Counted from the first letter of the stretch, positions 7,412 to 15,593 are shown. The stretch: DNA of 15,628 bases from JBPBQZ01 sp050955105 (GCA_050955105.1 JBPBQZ010000025.1:1-15628); one strand, 5' to 3'. Notes: a model not told the origin generated them from the sequence alone. Numbers and translations are program-made.

Positions 7412-9673
7412 TTGAACGAGGTGATGCAAGCGTTGCCCAGCGCCGTCGACCTGAACGATTGCGAGCGCGAGTCGATTCGTATCCCCGGAGCGATTCAGCC
7501 GCATGGCTTCCTGATGTGCTTGAGCGATGCGCTGACGCTGCTGCAGGCGGCCGAAAATCTCGCGCTGCTGACCGGCGAACCGGTCGAGCAATCATTGGGC
7601 AAGCATTTGTCGACGTTGATCGGCGCGGCCGCCACGCGCGCCGTGGCGACCGCGGCCGCGCAAGCCGAACTCGCAGACAATCCGCTTTATCTGGGGCGCT
7701 TCGAAACCGCGCCTGTGGCGGACGGTATCTGCCTCGACCTGATCGTGCACCGGCGCGCCACCCTGCTGATACTCGAGATGGAAGTAACGCGCCGCCTCGA
7801 CAGCGCGTTCAGCCCGATCTATCCGCTGGTGCGCACCTTCATCGCGGCACTCCAAGATACCCGTAGCGTGATCGAGGCCGCGCAGTTGGCGGCGCGCGAA
7901 GTGCGACGTATAACGGGCTTTGGTCGCACGCTGGTCTATCACTTCGAAGCCGCGGGTCATGGCCGCGTGCTGGCGGAAGATCGGCAGGACGACTACCCGT
8001 CGTATCTGCATCATCAATTTCCTGCATCCGATATTCCCAAGCAGGCGCGTGAGCTATATCTGGCGCATCGTCTGCGACTGATCGCCGACGCCGACTACCA
8101 GCCGGCCCGCCTGGTGCCGAGCTTGCATCCGCTCACCGGCGCGCCGACCGATCTGTCGTTCGCGGCGCTGCGCAGCGTTTCGCCCGTGCATCTTGAATAC
8201 ATGCGCAATATGGGTACGCCGGCATCGATGTCCATCTCGATCATCGTGCGCGGGCAGCTGTGGGGCCTGATCTCCTGCCACCACCACTCGCCACGCGTGG
8301 CGCCGTTCGAGGTGCGCATGGCGTGTGAGCACCTCGGCCAGATCCTGTCGCTGCAAATCGAGGCCAAGGAAGACAGCGTCGTTACCGACCACAAGCTCGA
8401 ACTGCGCCGCAGCCTGGTGACGCTGCTGGCGGCGATGGCCGATCGCAACGATCTGGTAGAAGGGCTGCGCGCCGAACCGGAACAGCTGCTGCGCTTCATG
8501 AGCGCCGCGGGCGCTGCGATTGTCTACGAGGAACGCATCACATTATTGGGCGCTACCCCGCCGTGCGAGGACGTCGCACGCATCGCCGAGTGGCTGGGCG
8601 CGCATCGCGCGGACGAGGTGTTCGCCACCGACTCGCTGCAGGCGCACATCCCGGCAGCAGCGGATTGGGGGGCTACTGCCAGCGGAATTCTGGCGGTGGC
8701 GATCTCCAAGCTGCATCGCAACTTCGTGATCTGGTTCCGACCCGAGGTAGTGCGCTCGATCGAATGGGCGGGCGATCCGCGCAAGAACGTGATTTATGAA
8801 GGCGCCCAGGCACACATGTCGCCGCGCAAGAGTTTCGACACCTGGGTGGAAACGGTACGTGGCTATGCGCCGGCATGGCGCGCCAGCGAAACCGAAATGG
8901 CACTCGAATTCCGCGCCGCGGTGTTGGGAACCGTGCTGCGGCGCGCCGAAGAAATGGCCGCGCTGGCCACTGAGCTGGGCCGCGCCAATAAGGAACTGGA
9001 ATCGTTTTCCTACTCTGTCTCGCATGATCTGCGGGCGCCGTTGCGCCATGTCGCGGGCTATGGCGACCTGCTGCGCGATAACGAAGGCGACAATCTATCC
9101 GAGCGTGGCGGCCGTTATTTGCAAAATATGATCGACGCGGCGCGCCTCGCGGGCACGCTGGTTGACGAGCTCTTGACGTTTTCCCAGATGGGTCGCGCGG
9201 CCTTGCATCCGGTCGATGTGGACTTGCGTAAATTGGTCGACGGATTGATTGTCGAGCTGCAGGCCGAAACGGGCACGCGCCGCATCGAATGGACCGTGGG
9301 CGATCTACCCACGGTGTGCGGTGATGCGACTTTCCTGCAACTGGTGTTGCGCAATTTACTGGCGAACGCTGTCAAATATTCGCGTGGCCGCGATCCGGCG
9401 CGCATCACCGTCGACAGCACGCCAGGCGATGCGCAGCATGTGATTCTCGTGCGCGATAACGGCGTGGGCTTCAATATGAAATATGTCCACAAGCTGTTCG
9501 GCGTGTTCCAGCGGCTGCATCGCTTCGAGGACTTCGAAGGCACCGGCATCGGGCTCGCCAACGTGCAGCGCATCATTGAGCGCCACGGTGGCCGCACTTG
9601 GGCAGAGGGCGAACCGGACGTCGGCGCCACCTTCTATTTCTCCTTACCCCGGGACCCGGGCCAGTCGGATTGA
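7412..9673 (+). CDS. bphP: Bacteriophytochrome red/far-red photoreceptor histidine kinase
   Basis: A 753-residue phytochrome (from TTG) with PAS, GAF, PHY, HisKA and HATPase domains. Cys17, in DLNDCERESIRIPG, is placed to bind biliverdin covalently, as in bacteriophytochromes. The GAF domain (about 140-310) has PASDIP at 204-209, with Asp207, Tyr263, His260 and His290 at the positions known to surround the chromophore. The PHY tongue carries PRKSF at 471-475. The kinase has H-box SHDLRAPL with phospho-acceptor His538, N-box RNLLANAVKYS, DNGVGF, and GTGIGLA near the end. All key residues are present, so a working photoconverting kinase is expected. There is no attached receiver; the next gene, 2 bases on, encodes one. 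Start could instead be ATG 7424, which shortens the protein by four residues. Confidence 0.96.
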   Translation: MNEVMQALPSAVDLNDCERESIRIPGAIQPHGFLMCLSDALTLLQAAENLALLTGEPVEQSLGKHLSTLIGAAATRAVATAAAQAELADNPLYLGRFETAPVADGICLDLIVHRRATLLILEMEVTRRLDSAFSPIYPLVRTFIAALQDTRSVIEAAQLAAREVRRITGFGRTLVYHFEAAGHGRVLAEDRQDDYPSYLHHQFPASDIPKQARELYLAHRLRLIADADYQPARLVPSLHPLTGAPTDLSFAALRSVSPVHLEYMRNMGTPASMSISIIVRGQLWGLISCHHHSPRVAPFEVRMACEHLGQILSLQIEAKEDSVVTDHKLELRRSLVTLLAAMADRNDLVEGLRAEPEQLLRFMSAAGAAIVYEERITLLGATPPCEDVARIAEWLGAHRADEVFATDSLQAHIPAAADWGATASGILAVAISKLHRNFVIWFRPEVVRSIEWAGDPRKNVIYEGAQAHMSPRKSFDTWVETVRGYAPAWRASETEMALEFRAAVLGTVLRRAEEMAALATELGRANKELESFSYSVSHDLRAPLRHVAGYGDLLRDNEGDNLSERGGRYLQNMIDAARLAGTLVDELLTFSQMGRAALHPVDVDLRKLVDGLIVELQAETGTRRIEWTVGDLPTVCGDATFLQLVLRNLLANAVKYSRGRDPARITVDSTPGDAQHVILVRDNGVGFNMKYVHKLFGVFQRLHRFEDFEGTGIGLANVQRIIERHGGRTWAEGEPDVGATFYFSLPRDPGQSD

Positions 9674-9675
9674 AT

Positions 9676-10140
9676 ATGCTGAAACCGATTCTGTTAGTGG
9701 AAGATGACCCGTCAGATCTGGAGTTGACACTGGTCGCGCTGGAAAGAAGTCAATTGGCCAATGAAGTGGTGATTGCCCGTGACGGTGTGGAAGCGCTCGA
9801 TTACCTGCTGGCACGCGAGCAGTGGGCTGATCGCATCGAAGGTAATCCGGCCGTGATCTTGCTCGACCTCAAGATGCCGCGCATGAATGGGCTGGAGGTA
9901 TTGCAGACGATCCGCAACACCGAGTCGCTGAAGAGCGTGCCGGTGGTGATGCTGACGTCGTCGCGCGAAGAACCCGACTTGTTGCGCGCTTACCAATTGA
10001 ATGTGAACGCCTATGTCGTGAAGCCGGTGGAATTCAGCGAGTTTGTTGCGGCGATTGCCGACCTCGGCATCTTCTGGGCGGTGCTCAACGAACCGCCGCC
10101 GGGCTCGGCCAAAGCCGTGCGCCGGCCTTCCAGCGAATAA
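9676..10140 (+). CDS. Single-domain response regulator, Rcp1/CheY-like, phytochrome partner
   Basis: A 154-residue receiver domain with no output domain. It has the acidic pair VEDD (residues 9-11 region), phospho-acceptor Asp64 in LLDLKMPRMNG, Thr94/Ser95 in MLTSS, and Lys116 in VVKPVEF. The long loop after the first helices (EALDYLLAREQW) and a C-terminal segment FWAVLNEPPP are typical of Rcp1-type regulators that accept phosphate from phytochromes. Its ATG lies 2 bases after the phytochrome stop with no separate ribosome site, pointing to translational coupling and matched amounts of the two proteins. It may pass phosphate to, or regulate, the hybrid kinase encoded 10 bases downstream. Confidence 0.93.
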   Translation: MLKPILLVEDDPSDLELTLVALERSQLANEVVIARDGVEALDYLLAREQWADRIEGNPAVILLDLKMPRMNGLEVLQTIRNTESLKSVPVVMLTSSREEPDLLRAYQLNVNAYVVKPVEFSEFVAAIADLGIFWAVLNEPPPGSAKAVRRPSSE

Positions 10141-10150
10141 GGCGCCTCCC

Positions 10151-12094
10151 GTGAAACGAACGCTGCGCTTGCTGTTGCTCGAAGACAGTCCGATGGACGC
10201 GGAGCTCACGCTCGCCCGGCTGGAATTCGGCGGCTATGCCTGCGAGACCACCATTGTCGACAGCGAGGCCGCTTTTGCGCAGGCCATCACGCGCGAAGAT
10301 CTCGACATCGTGCTGGCCGACTTCGTGCTGCCGGGATTTTCAGGCACCGAGGCGCTGGCAATGGCGCGCGCCGCGATGCCCGATCTGCCATTTGTATTCG
10401 TCTCGGGTGTGCTGGGCGAAGAGCACGCGGTAGAGATGCTGAAAATGGGCGCCACCGACTATGTGCTCAAGCAACGCTTGCAGCGCTTGCCGGCAGTAGT
10501 GAGCCGCGCGCTGGCCGAACGCGAGGAGCGGCGCCAGCGCATTCTGGCCGAACGCACGCTGCGCGAGACCGAGTCGCACTTCCGGCTGGTGGTCGATGCC
10601 TTGAAAGACTACGCCGTGGTCACGCTCGATCCAGCCGGCATGATCCGCACCTGGAATGCCGCCTCCGAGCGCATTCTGGGCTATGCGGCGCAGGACGTGG
10701 TGGGCCGTTCGGCGCGCGTATTCCTCAACCGCGAAGAGCGTGCCGCGGGCGTGTTCGAGCGCGAACTCGAGATGGCGCGTACGAGTGGCAGCTGTTCCGA
10801 TGACCGCTGGCTGCTGGCACGCGGTGGCGAGCCATTCTTCGCCGCGGCCGTGACGACGGCGATCCGCGACGAGCATGGCGCGTTGCTGGGCTTCTCGAAG
10901 ATTATTCGGGATGCCACCGAGGCACGCATCGCCGCCGACGCGTTGCGCATGGCAAAGGAACAGGCCGAAACCGCCAATCGCGCCAAAGATCATTTCCTGG
11001 CGGTGTTGTCGCACGAGCTGCGCACGCCGCTGACGCCGATTCTCGCGGCGGCGCGACTGATCGAGTTGAAGACGCGTCTGTCGCCTGAGCTGGCGTCAAA
11101 CCTCGATGTGATTCGTCGCAACGTCGAGCTGGAGGCGCGACTGATCGACGATCTGCTCGACCTCACCAGCATTGCGCGCGGCAAGTTGAGTCTGCGGCTG
11201 CAGCCCGTGGACCTGACCGCCTTGCTGGCCAGTGCGCTGGATATGTCGGCGAGCGACATGCATGCGAAGCAGTTGAAACTGATTACGCATTACCGCGCGG
11301 CATCGACGGTGGTGTCAGGCGATGCCGCGCGGCTGCAGCAGATCATCTGGAACGTCATCAAGAACGCCGTGAAATTCACGCCGGCTGGCGGCGAGATCGT
11401 TGTTACTACGCGCAATCCGCGCGCCGACCAGGTGTGCGTGTCGATCGAGGATAGCGGCATCGGTATCAGTGTCGAGGCACTGCCACGCATTTTCTCCGCC
11501 TTCGAACAAGCGGATGATTCGATCACGCGCGCTTTCGGCGGCCTGGGCTTGGGCTTGGCGATTGCCAATACCTTGGCGCAGAAGCATGGCGGTACGCTCA
11601 GCGCCAGCAGTCGCGGACGGGATCAGGGCGCGCGCTTCGACCTGACCTTGCCATTGTTGTCGACGCAAATCGCTGATTTGGGAACGGGCACCCATGCGGC
11701 GCCGCGTGTGCGGTCCGGCACCCCGCTGCGCGTGATGTTGGTGGAAGACAATCACTATACGTCGACGGCGCTCGCCGAATTGCTGGACCTATCCGGCCAC
11801 GCGGTACGCGTGGCGGCCACGGTCGCGGAAGCCGAGAAACTGGCGCGCGCCGAAAGCTTCGATGTGTTGATCAGCGATATCGGCCTGCCGGACGGCAGCG
11901 GACTCGACGTAGTCAAAGCCTGGCGCGCGCTGCAGCCTCAGGCGCCCGCATTCGCCATTACCGGCTATGGCATGGATGACGATATCCGTCGCTGCGAGGC
12001 CGCGGGCTTTGCCGATCATCTCACCAAACCCCTGGATTTCGATCGCCTGGAGCAACTGCTTGCGGACGTGGCGTTGCGAAAGACCGGCGCTTGA
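10151..12094 (+). CDS. Hybrid histidine kinase, REC-PAS-HisKA-HATPase-REC
   Basis: A 647-residue soluble protein starting at GTG 10151, 10 bases after the response regulator; AAGG near the upstream stop is a modest ribosome site. In order: a receiver (1-125; Asp57 in ADFVLPG, Lys in YVLKQRL), a PAS sensor (about 140-255; NAASERILGY), HisKA with H-box SHELRTPL and His288, an ATPase with NAVKFTP, EDSGIGI and GLGLGLA, and a C-terminal receiver (about 520-640; LVEDN, Asp576 in SDIGLPDG, Lys in TKPLD). All phospho-acceptors are present. A receiver at the N-terminus lets an upstream kinase, plausibly the phytochrome two genes before, control this one. The PAS domain has no visible cofactor signature, so its ligand is unknown. 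There is no Hpt or DNA-binding domain. Confidence 0.93.
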   Translation: MKRTLRLLLLEDSPMDAELTLARLEFGGYACETTIVDSEAAFAQAITREDLDIVLADFVLPGFSGTEALAMARAAMPDLPFVFVSGVLGEEHAVEMLKMGATDYVLKQRLQRLPAVVSRALAEREERRQRILAERTLRETESHFRLVVDALKDYAVVTLDPAGMIRTWNAASERILGYAAQDVVGRSARVFLNREERAAGVFERELEMARTSGSCSDDRWLLARGGEPFFAAAVTTAIRDEHGALLGFSKIIRDATEARIAADALRMAKEQAETANRAKDHFLAVLSHELRTPLTPILAAARLIELKTRLSPELASNLDVIRRNVELEARLIDDLLDLTSIARGKLSLRLQPVDLTALLASALDMSASDMHAKQLKLITHYRAASTVVSGDAARLQQIIWNVIKNAVKFTPAGGEIVVTTRNPRADQVCVSIEDSGIGISVEALPRIFSAFEQADDSITRAFGGLGLGLAIANTLAQKHGGTLSASSRGRDQGARFDLTLPLLSTQIADLGTGTHAAPRVRSGTPLRVMLVEDNHYTSTALAELLDLSGHAVRVAATVAEAEKLARAESFDVLISDIGLPDGSGLDVVKAWRALQPQAPAFAITGYGMDDDIRRCEAAGFADHLTKPLDFDRLEQLLADVALRKTGA

Positions 12095-12106
12095 TTGCAC
12101 CTGCTC

Positions 12107-12123
12107 GGCAGCTTTTTGCTGCC
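12107..12123 (+). terminator. Hairpin after the hybrid kinase (weak terminator candidate)
   Basis: GGCAGC-TTTTT-GCTGCC forms a perfect 6-base stem 12 bases after the kinase stop. No T-tract follows, so it may only attenuate transcription or stabilise the mRNA end. It sits in the 89-base gap before the AsmA gene. Confidence 0.35.
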
Positions 12124-12183
12124 CACAAGTCGAACCGGAATGCTTCTTGCACAGTCGCTGCCAACGTCTAGCGGAGCTGTCGC

Positions 12184-14727
12184 ATGAAAAGAAGCCGGAA
12201 GGTAGTCGCCTGGGTGGTTGGCATCATTGTCATTTTGATCGTGGCGATCATCATATTCATCGTCACCTTCGACTGGAACCGCATGCGTCCGTGGGTCGAC
12301 GACAAGGTTTCACAAGCTATCGGCCGCACTTTTGTGATCAACGGCGACCTGCGCGTGCATTGGCATCGCCCCCCCGGTGAGACCGGCTGGCGCGCGCTGG
12401 TGCCGTGGCCGCACTTCTCTGCAGAAAAAATTACAATCGCCAACCCCGACTGGGCAAAGAACCGGTACTTTGCGACGCTGGACGAGATTGATTTCGATAT
12501 CGGGGTGCTGCCCTTGTTGGCCAAGAACATTCTGATTCCCTCGGTGCGTTTGGTGAACCCCGCCGTGGACCTCGAACGCACGGCCGATGGCCGCAACACC
12601 TGGACCTTCAAGCTGCAGCATTCCGACCAGCCCAGCCAATGGAACCTCGACCTGCGCGATATCGTTTTCGCCAAGGGCGACATCAGCTTGCTGGATGCGC
12701 AGAAGAAGGCCGATCTGCACTTGGTGGTCGATACATTGGGGCAGCCGATCCCGTTCGGCGAGGCCTTGAAACAACAATCGGACAACGCGCGCAAGGAATC
12801 GGCGGAAGCCGTGGGCCAGCGCGGTGCCGCACAACTCACGCGCGCGGCGTCGGCTGCCGTGGCCACCGAAGCGGCTTCGCAGGCATCGGCGGCATCCGCC
12901 GCATTGGCCGCCTCGGCTGATAGCGCGACCTCGGCGGCATCGGGCGCGTCCGTTACGGCTGCCGGCAACGCTCCAGCCTCGAGTGCGACACCGACCACCC
13001 CGAGCAGTGCCGCTTCCGCGACCGCCGATGTGAGTTCGAGCGCTGCCCGGGCGGATGCCCATGCCAGCGAGGCGATTGCCGAAGTCGAACAGAAGGCACC
13101 GTCGGCGGTGGCCAGCAACGGCACGCGCGGACTGCCCGATCCTTATGCCATCGGCTGGACGCTGAGCGGCAGCTACAACAAGACCCGAGTCAATGGGGTG
13201 GGTAAGCTGGGTGGCATCCTGTCGCTGCAAAATGCGGCGAAGCCATTCCCGGTGCAGGCTGACGTGAAGATCGGCGACACGCGCATCGCGCTGGTCGGTA
13301 CCTTGACCGATCCGACGCACTTGTCGGCGATCGATTTGCGCCTCTGGTTGTCGGGCGTGAGCATGTCGCACCTGTATTCGCTGACCGGCGTGACACTGCC
13401 CGACACCCCGCCTTATGCCACCGAAGGGCGGCTGCTGGGCCAGTTCCGCGAGAACGCCAGCGTGTTTACTTACCAGCGCTTCACGGGACGCGTGGGTGGC
13501 AGCGATCTGAACGGTACCTTGACCTTCGAGCAACGTCAGCCGCGGCCGCGTCTCACCGGCACGCTGGTGTCGAATCTGCTGCAATTCTCCGATTTGGCGC
13601 CCGTCATCGGTGCCGATTCCAACGCATCGAAGGAGAAGCGCGGCGCCGCCCCGACGCAACCGTCGAACAAAGCCCTGCCGACCGAACAGTTCCGCACCGA
13701 TCGCTGGAAAGCCCTCGACGCCGACGTGAAATTCACCGGTCGCCGTATCGTCAAAGACCCGGCGCTGCCTTTCACCGATCTGTACACACATGTAATCATG
13801 AAGGGCGGTGTATTGACGCTCGAGCCGCTGCGTTTCGGCGTGGCGGGCGGCAATATCAGCTCCGATATCGGCCTCGATGGCAGCACCACGCCGTTGAAGG
13901 GTCGACTCAAGCTGTCGGCGCGACATCTGAAATTGAAGCAGTTGTTTCCCACCTTCAATCCGATGAAGACCAGTCTTGGTGAAGTGAACGGCGACAGTGC
14001 CTTGTCGGCCACCGGCAACTCGGTAGCGGCACTGTTGGGTTCGTCGAATGGCGAAGTCAAGCTGCTGGTGAATGACGGCGCAATCAGCCGCTTCTTGATG
14101 GAAGCGGCAGGCCTGAACGTCGGCAACATCGTGCTCGAGCGCTTATTCGGCAACCGCAACGTGAAGATCAATTGCGCGGCGGCGGACTTCGTGGTCACCA
14201 ATGGCCTGCTCGACTCCAAGGTGTTCGTGTTCGATACCGATGACGCGATCATCGATATCAGCGGCAATGTCAATCTCAGCAGCGAGGCGATGGACTTGTC
14301 GGTCAAGCCGCACACCAAGGGCTTCCGCATCTTTTCGCTGCGCTCACCCTTGTATGTGAAAGGTACCTTCAAAGACCCGCACGTGGGCGTCCAGGCCTTG
14401 CCGTTGATCTTGAAGGGCGGTGGCGCGATCGCGCTGGGCTTGTTGAATCCGCTGGCGGCCCTGATCCCGCTGATGTCACCGGGACGTAACGAGGAGGCGC
14501 CTTGCGGCAGTATGCTCACGCAGATGAAGAGTGCACCGAGCGCGCCGCCGCCTGGCCAGAAGCAATCCGCGAGCGTGGGCAACAATGTAGCCGCCGCGGC
14601 GTCGGCTCCCGCGACCGCTGGTGCGCCTCCTGCAAAGTCCAACGCGCCGCTGACGGCCGACCGCAAGCGCCGTGTCGACGCGAGCCCGGCCTCGAACGCG
14701 CCCAGTTCGATCTATAAAGGCAATTGA
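12184..14727 (+). CDS. AsmA-family inner-membrane-anchored periplasmic protein
   Basis: An 847-residue protein with a basic start (MKRSRK) and one strongly hydrophobic segment at residues 7-29, acting as a signal anchor, so the bulk is periplasmic. The N-terminal AsmA region (30-200) has the typical FDWNRMRPWVDDKVSQ, GRTFVINGDL and WPHFSAEKI segments, and the C-terminal AsmA region (about 450-770) has GGNISSDIGLDG, NGDSALSATG and LLDSKVFVFDT. AsmA-like proteins are bridge-type proteins implicated in phospholipid transport and outer-membrane homeostasis. Residues about 207-308 are an Ala/Ser/Thr-rich, probably disordered insertion. The tail after 770 is Pro/Ala-rich. GGAG at 12173 is 7 bases from the ATG. 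It follows the hybrid kinase by 89 bases and ends at a strong hairpin. A functional link to light sensing is not evident. Confidence 0.9.
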   Translation: MKRSRKVVAWVVGIIVILIVAIIIFIVTFDWNRMRPWVDDKVSQAIGRTFVINGDLRVHWHRPPGETGWRALVPWPHFSAEKITIANPDWAKNRYFATLDEIDFDIGVLPLLAKNILIPSVRLVNPAVDLERTADGRNTWTFKLQHSDQPSQWNLDLRDIVFAKGDISLLDAQKKADLHLVVDTLGQPIPFGEALKQQSDNARKESAEAVGQRGAAQLTRAASAAVATEAASQASAASAALAASADSATSAASGASVTAAGNAPASSATPTTPSSAASATADVSSSAARADAHASEAIAEVEQKAPSAVASNGTRGLPDPYAIGWTLSGSYNKTRVNGVGKLGGILSLQNAAKPFPVQADVKIGDTRIALVGTLTDPTHLSAIDLRLWLSGVSMSHLYSLTGVTLPDTPPYATEGRLLGQFRENASVFTYQRFTGRVGGSDLNGTLTFEQRQPRPRLTGTLVSNLLQFSDLAPVIGADSNASKEKRGAAPTQPSNKALPTEQFRTDRWKALDADVKFTGRRIVKDPALPFTDLYTHVIMKGGVLTLEPLRFGVAGGNISSDIGLDGSTTPLKGRLKLSARHLKLKQLFPTFNPMKTSLGEVNGDSALSATGNSVAALLGSSNGEVKLLVNDGAISRFLMEAAGLNVGNIVLERLFGNRNVKINCAAADFVVTNGLLDSKVFVFDTDDAIIDISGNVNLSSEAMDLSVKPHTKGFRIFSLRSPLYVKGTFKDPHVGVQALPLILKGGGAIALGLLNPLAALIPLMSPGRNEEAPCGSMLTQMKSAPSAPPPGQKQSASVGNNVAAAASAPATAGAPPAKSNAPLTADRKRRVDASPASNAPSSIYKGN

Positions 14728-14734
14728 TCAGGCA

Positions 14735-14766
14735 TAAAAAAAGAGGGGCGTGTAGCCCCTCCTTTT
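14735..14766. terminator. Bidirectional rho-independent terminator
   Basis: A perfect 7-base stem GAGGGGC-gtgta-GCCCCTC (14743-14761) is flanked by eight A residues on the left and TTTT on the right. It terminates the AsmA transcript on plus and, with the longer T-tract, the convergent dodecin transcript on minus. Confidence 0.9.
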
Positions 14767-14772
14767 CGTCGT

Positions 14773-14786
14773 GCGCTCGCGAGCGC
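14773..14786. repeat. 14-base perfect palindrome next to the dodecin stop
   Basis: GCGCTCGCGAGCGC reads the same on both strands and touches the dodecin stop codon, just before the shared terminator. It could fold into a second hairpin or bind a dimeric protein; function unknown. Confidence 0.6.
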
Positions 14787-14996
14787 TTAATCGTCGAGCG
14801 TTACGCCAACTTTGATGGTGACTTGCCAGTGCGCAATCGTACCGTTCTCGATATGGCCGCGCGTTTCGGTCACTTCGAACCAATGCATCGCATGCAGTGT
14901 CTTGGATGCCTTGGTGATGGCGTTGCGAACTGCGTCTTCTACCGAAATCTTCGATGAGCCGGTCAACTCGATCTGCTTATAGACATGATCATTCAT
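14787..14996 (-). CDS. Dodecin, flavin-binding storage protein
   Basis: A 69-residue dodecin. These proteins assemble as hollow dodecamers that store flavin (FMN or riboflavin, depending on lineage) and quench its photoreactivity. The sequence shows the family pattern: HVYKQIELTGSS, then a helix SVEDAVRNAITKAS, then three strands. Trp39 in HWFEV and Gln58 in HWQVT align with the flavin-stacking Trp and the flavin-contacting Gln of known dodecins. Start at 14996 is chosen over the ATG at 15002 because the AGGAGG site is 7 bases away from the former and 1 base from the latter. It is monocistronic, convergent with the AsmA gene and shares its terminator. Because dodecins limit flavin photochemistry, its position near a photoreceptor cassette is worth noting but may be chance. 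Confidence 0.95.
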   Translation of the reverse strand: MNDHVYKQIELTGSSKISVEDAVRNAITKASKTLHAMHWFEVTETRGHIENGTIAHWQVTIKVGVTLDD

Positions 14997-15003
14997 TCGC
15001 ATT

Positions 15004-15009
15004 CCTCCT
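15004..15009 (-). promoter_or_regulatory. Strong ribosome binding site of dodecin
   Basis: AGGAGG on the minus strand, 7 bases from the ATG at 14996; it rules against the ATG at 15002. The near-perfect site fits a highly expressed small protein. Confidence 0.8.
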
Positions 15010-15081
15010 GGTGTCTCGTGGCGATGATTTCAAGATAAGGCAAGACCATGGTAACCGGGATAGCGCCGTCGCGCTGTGAGC

Positions 15082-15495
15082 TTACCCGCGCGGCAGACCG
15101 TTCAATTGCGACAGGCCGAGGTCATCGAGCACGCGTTGGCGCGCGGCCGTGGCAAAGATCAATACGCCGAAGCCATTCGATTCATACCAGAAGCCGCCGT
15201 TGCACAGGCCTTCCAGCGGCTGCTCGAGCGCATCGTCGATATGTTCGACGCAGCGATGCACCAGTTCATCGAGCGCGGCGTAGGGCGGATGTGCGCCGGG
15301 CACCGCGCACAGCAGCAGGTCGAGGCCCGGCAGTGCGTGCGGATAAAGGACGGGCTGGTCTTGGCCGCGTGCGCGGGCAATCTTGGTCGACAATGTGGCG
15401 AACGGCCGGCATTGCATCAGGATATCGAGATATATTAAAAACCCCGGGCGACCGGAGCCTTCGTAATAAGCGCTGGTGGATGGCTTGAACGGCAT
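15082..15495 (-). CDS. Hypothetical protein, family not recognised
   Basis: A 137-residue open frame from ATG 15495, preceded by GAGGG 7 bases upstream on the minus strand. The frame stays open to a TTG at 15585, but the extra N-terminal part does not look like protein. The sequence (MPFKPSTSAYYEGSGRPGF onward) has alternating hydrophobic stretches such as FLIYLDILMQ, LPGLDLLLCAVPG and GFGVLIFATAA, a Cys in each third, and GGFWYES near the C-terminus. There is no signal peptide or recognisable catalytic motif. Opposite it, a 120-residue plus-strand frame (15076-15438) is also open. Codon-position GC is nearly tied between the two, with the minus frame ahead in four of five 60-base blocks I tallied by hand. 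The residue mix also favours the minus frame. Coding status is probable, not certain. Confidence 0.5.
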   Translation of the reverse strand: MPFKPSTSAYYEGSGRPGFLIYLDILMQCRPFATLSTKIARARGQDQPVLYPHALPGLDLLLCAVPGAHPPYAALDELVHRCVEHIDDALEQPLEGLCNGGFWYESNGFGVLIFATAARQRVLDDLGLSQLNGLPRG

Positions 15496-15593
15496 CGCGC
15501 GGCCCTCAGACGAAGCATCCGGCGCCCGTACCCGCGGCATCGATGGAGCGTGCCATGCACGCCGCGCGATGTCGCATTGGCTCAAGCTCGAAA

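Noticed and set aside
12310..13926. 538-residue minus-strand open frame opposite the AsmA gene
   Set aside because: Antisense to an intact AsmA-family gene with signal anchor and ribosome site; composition is that of a shadow frame.
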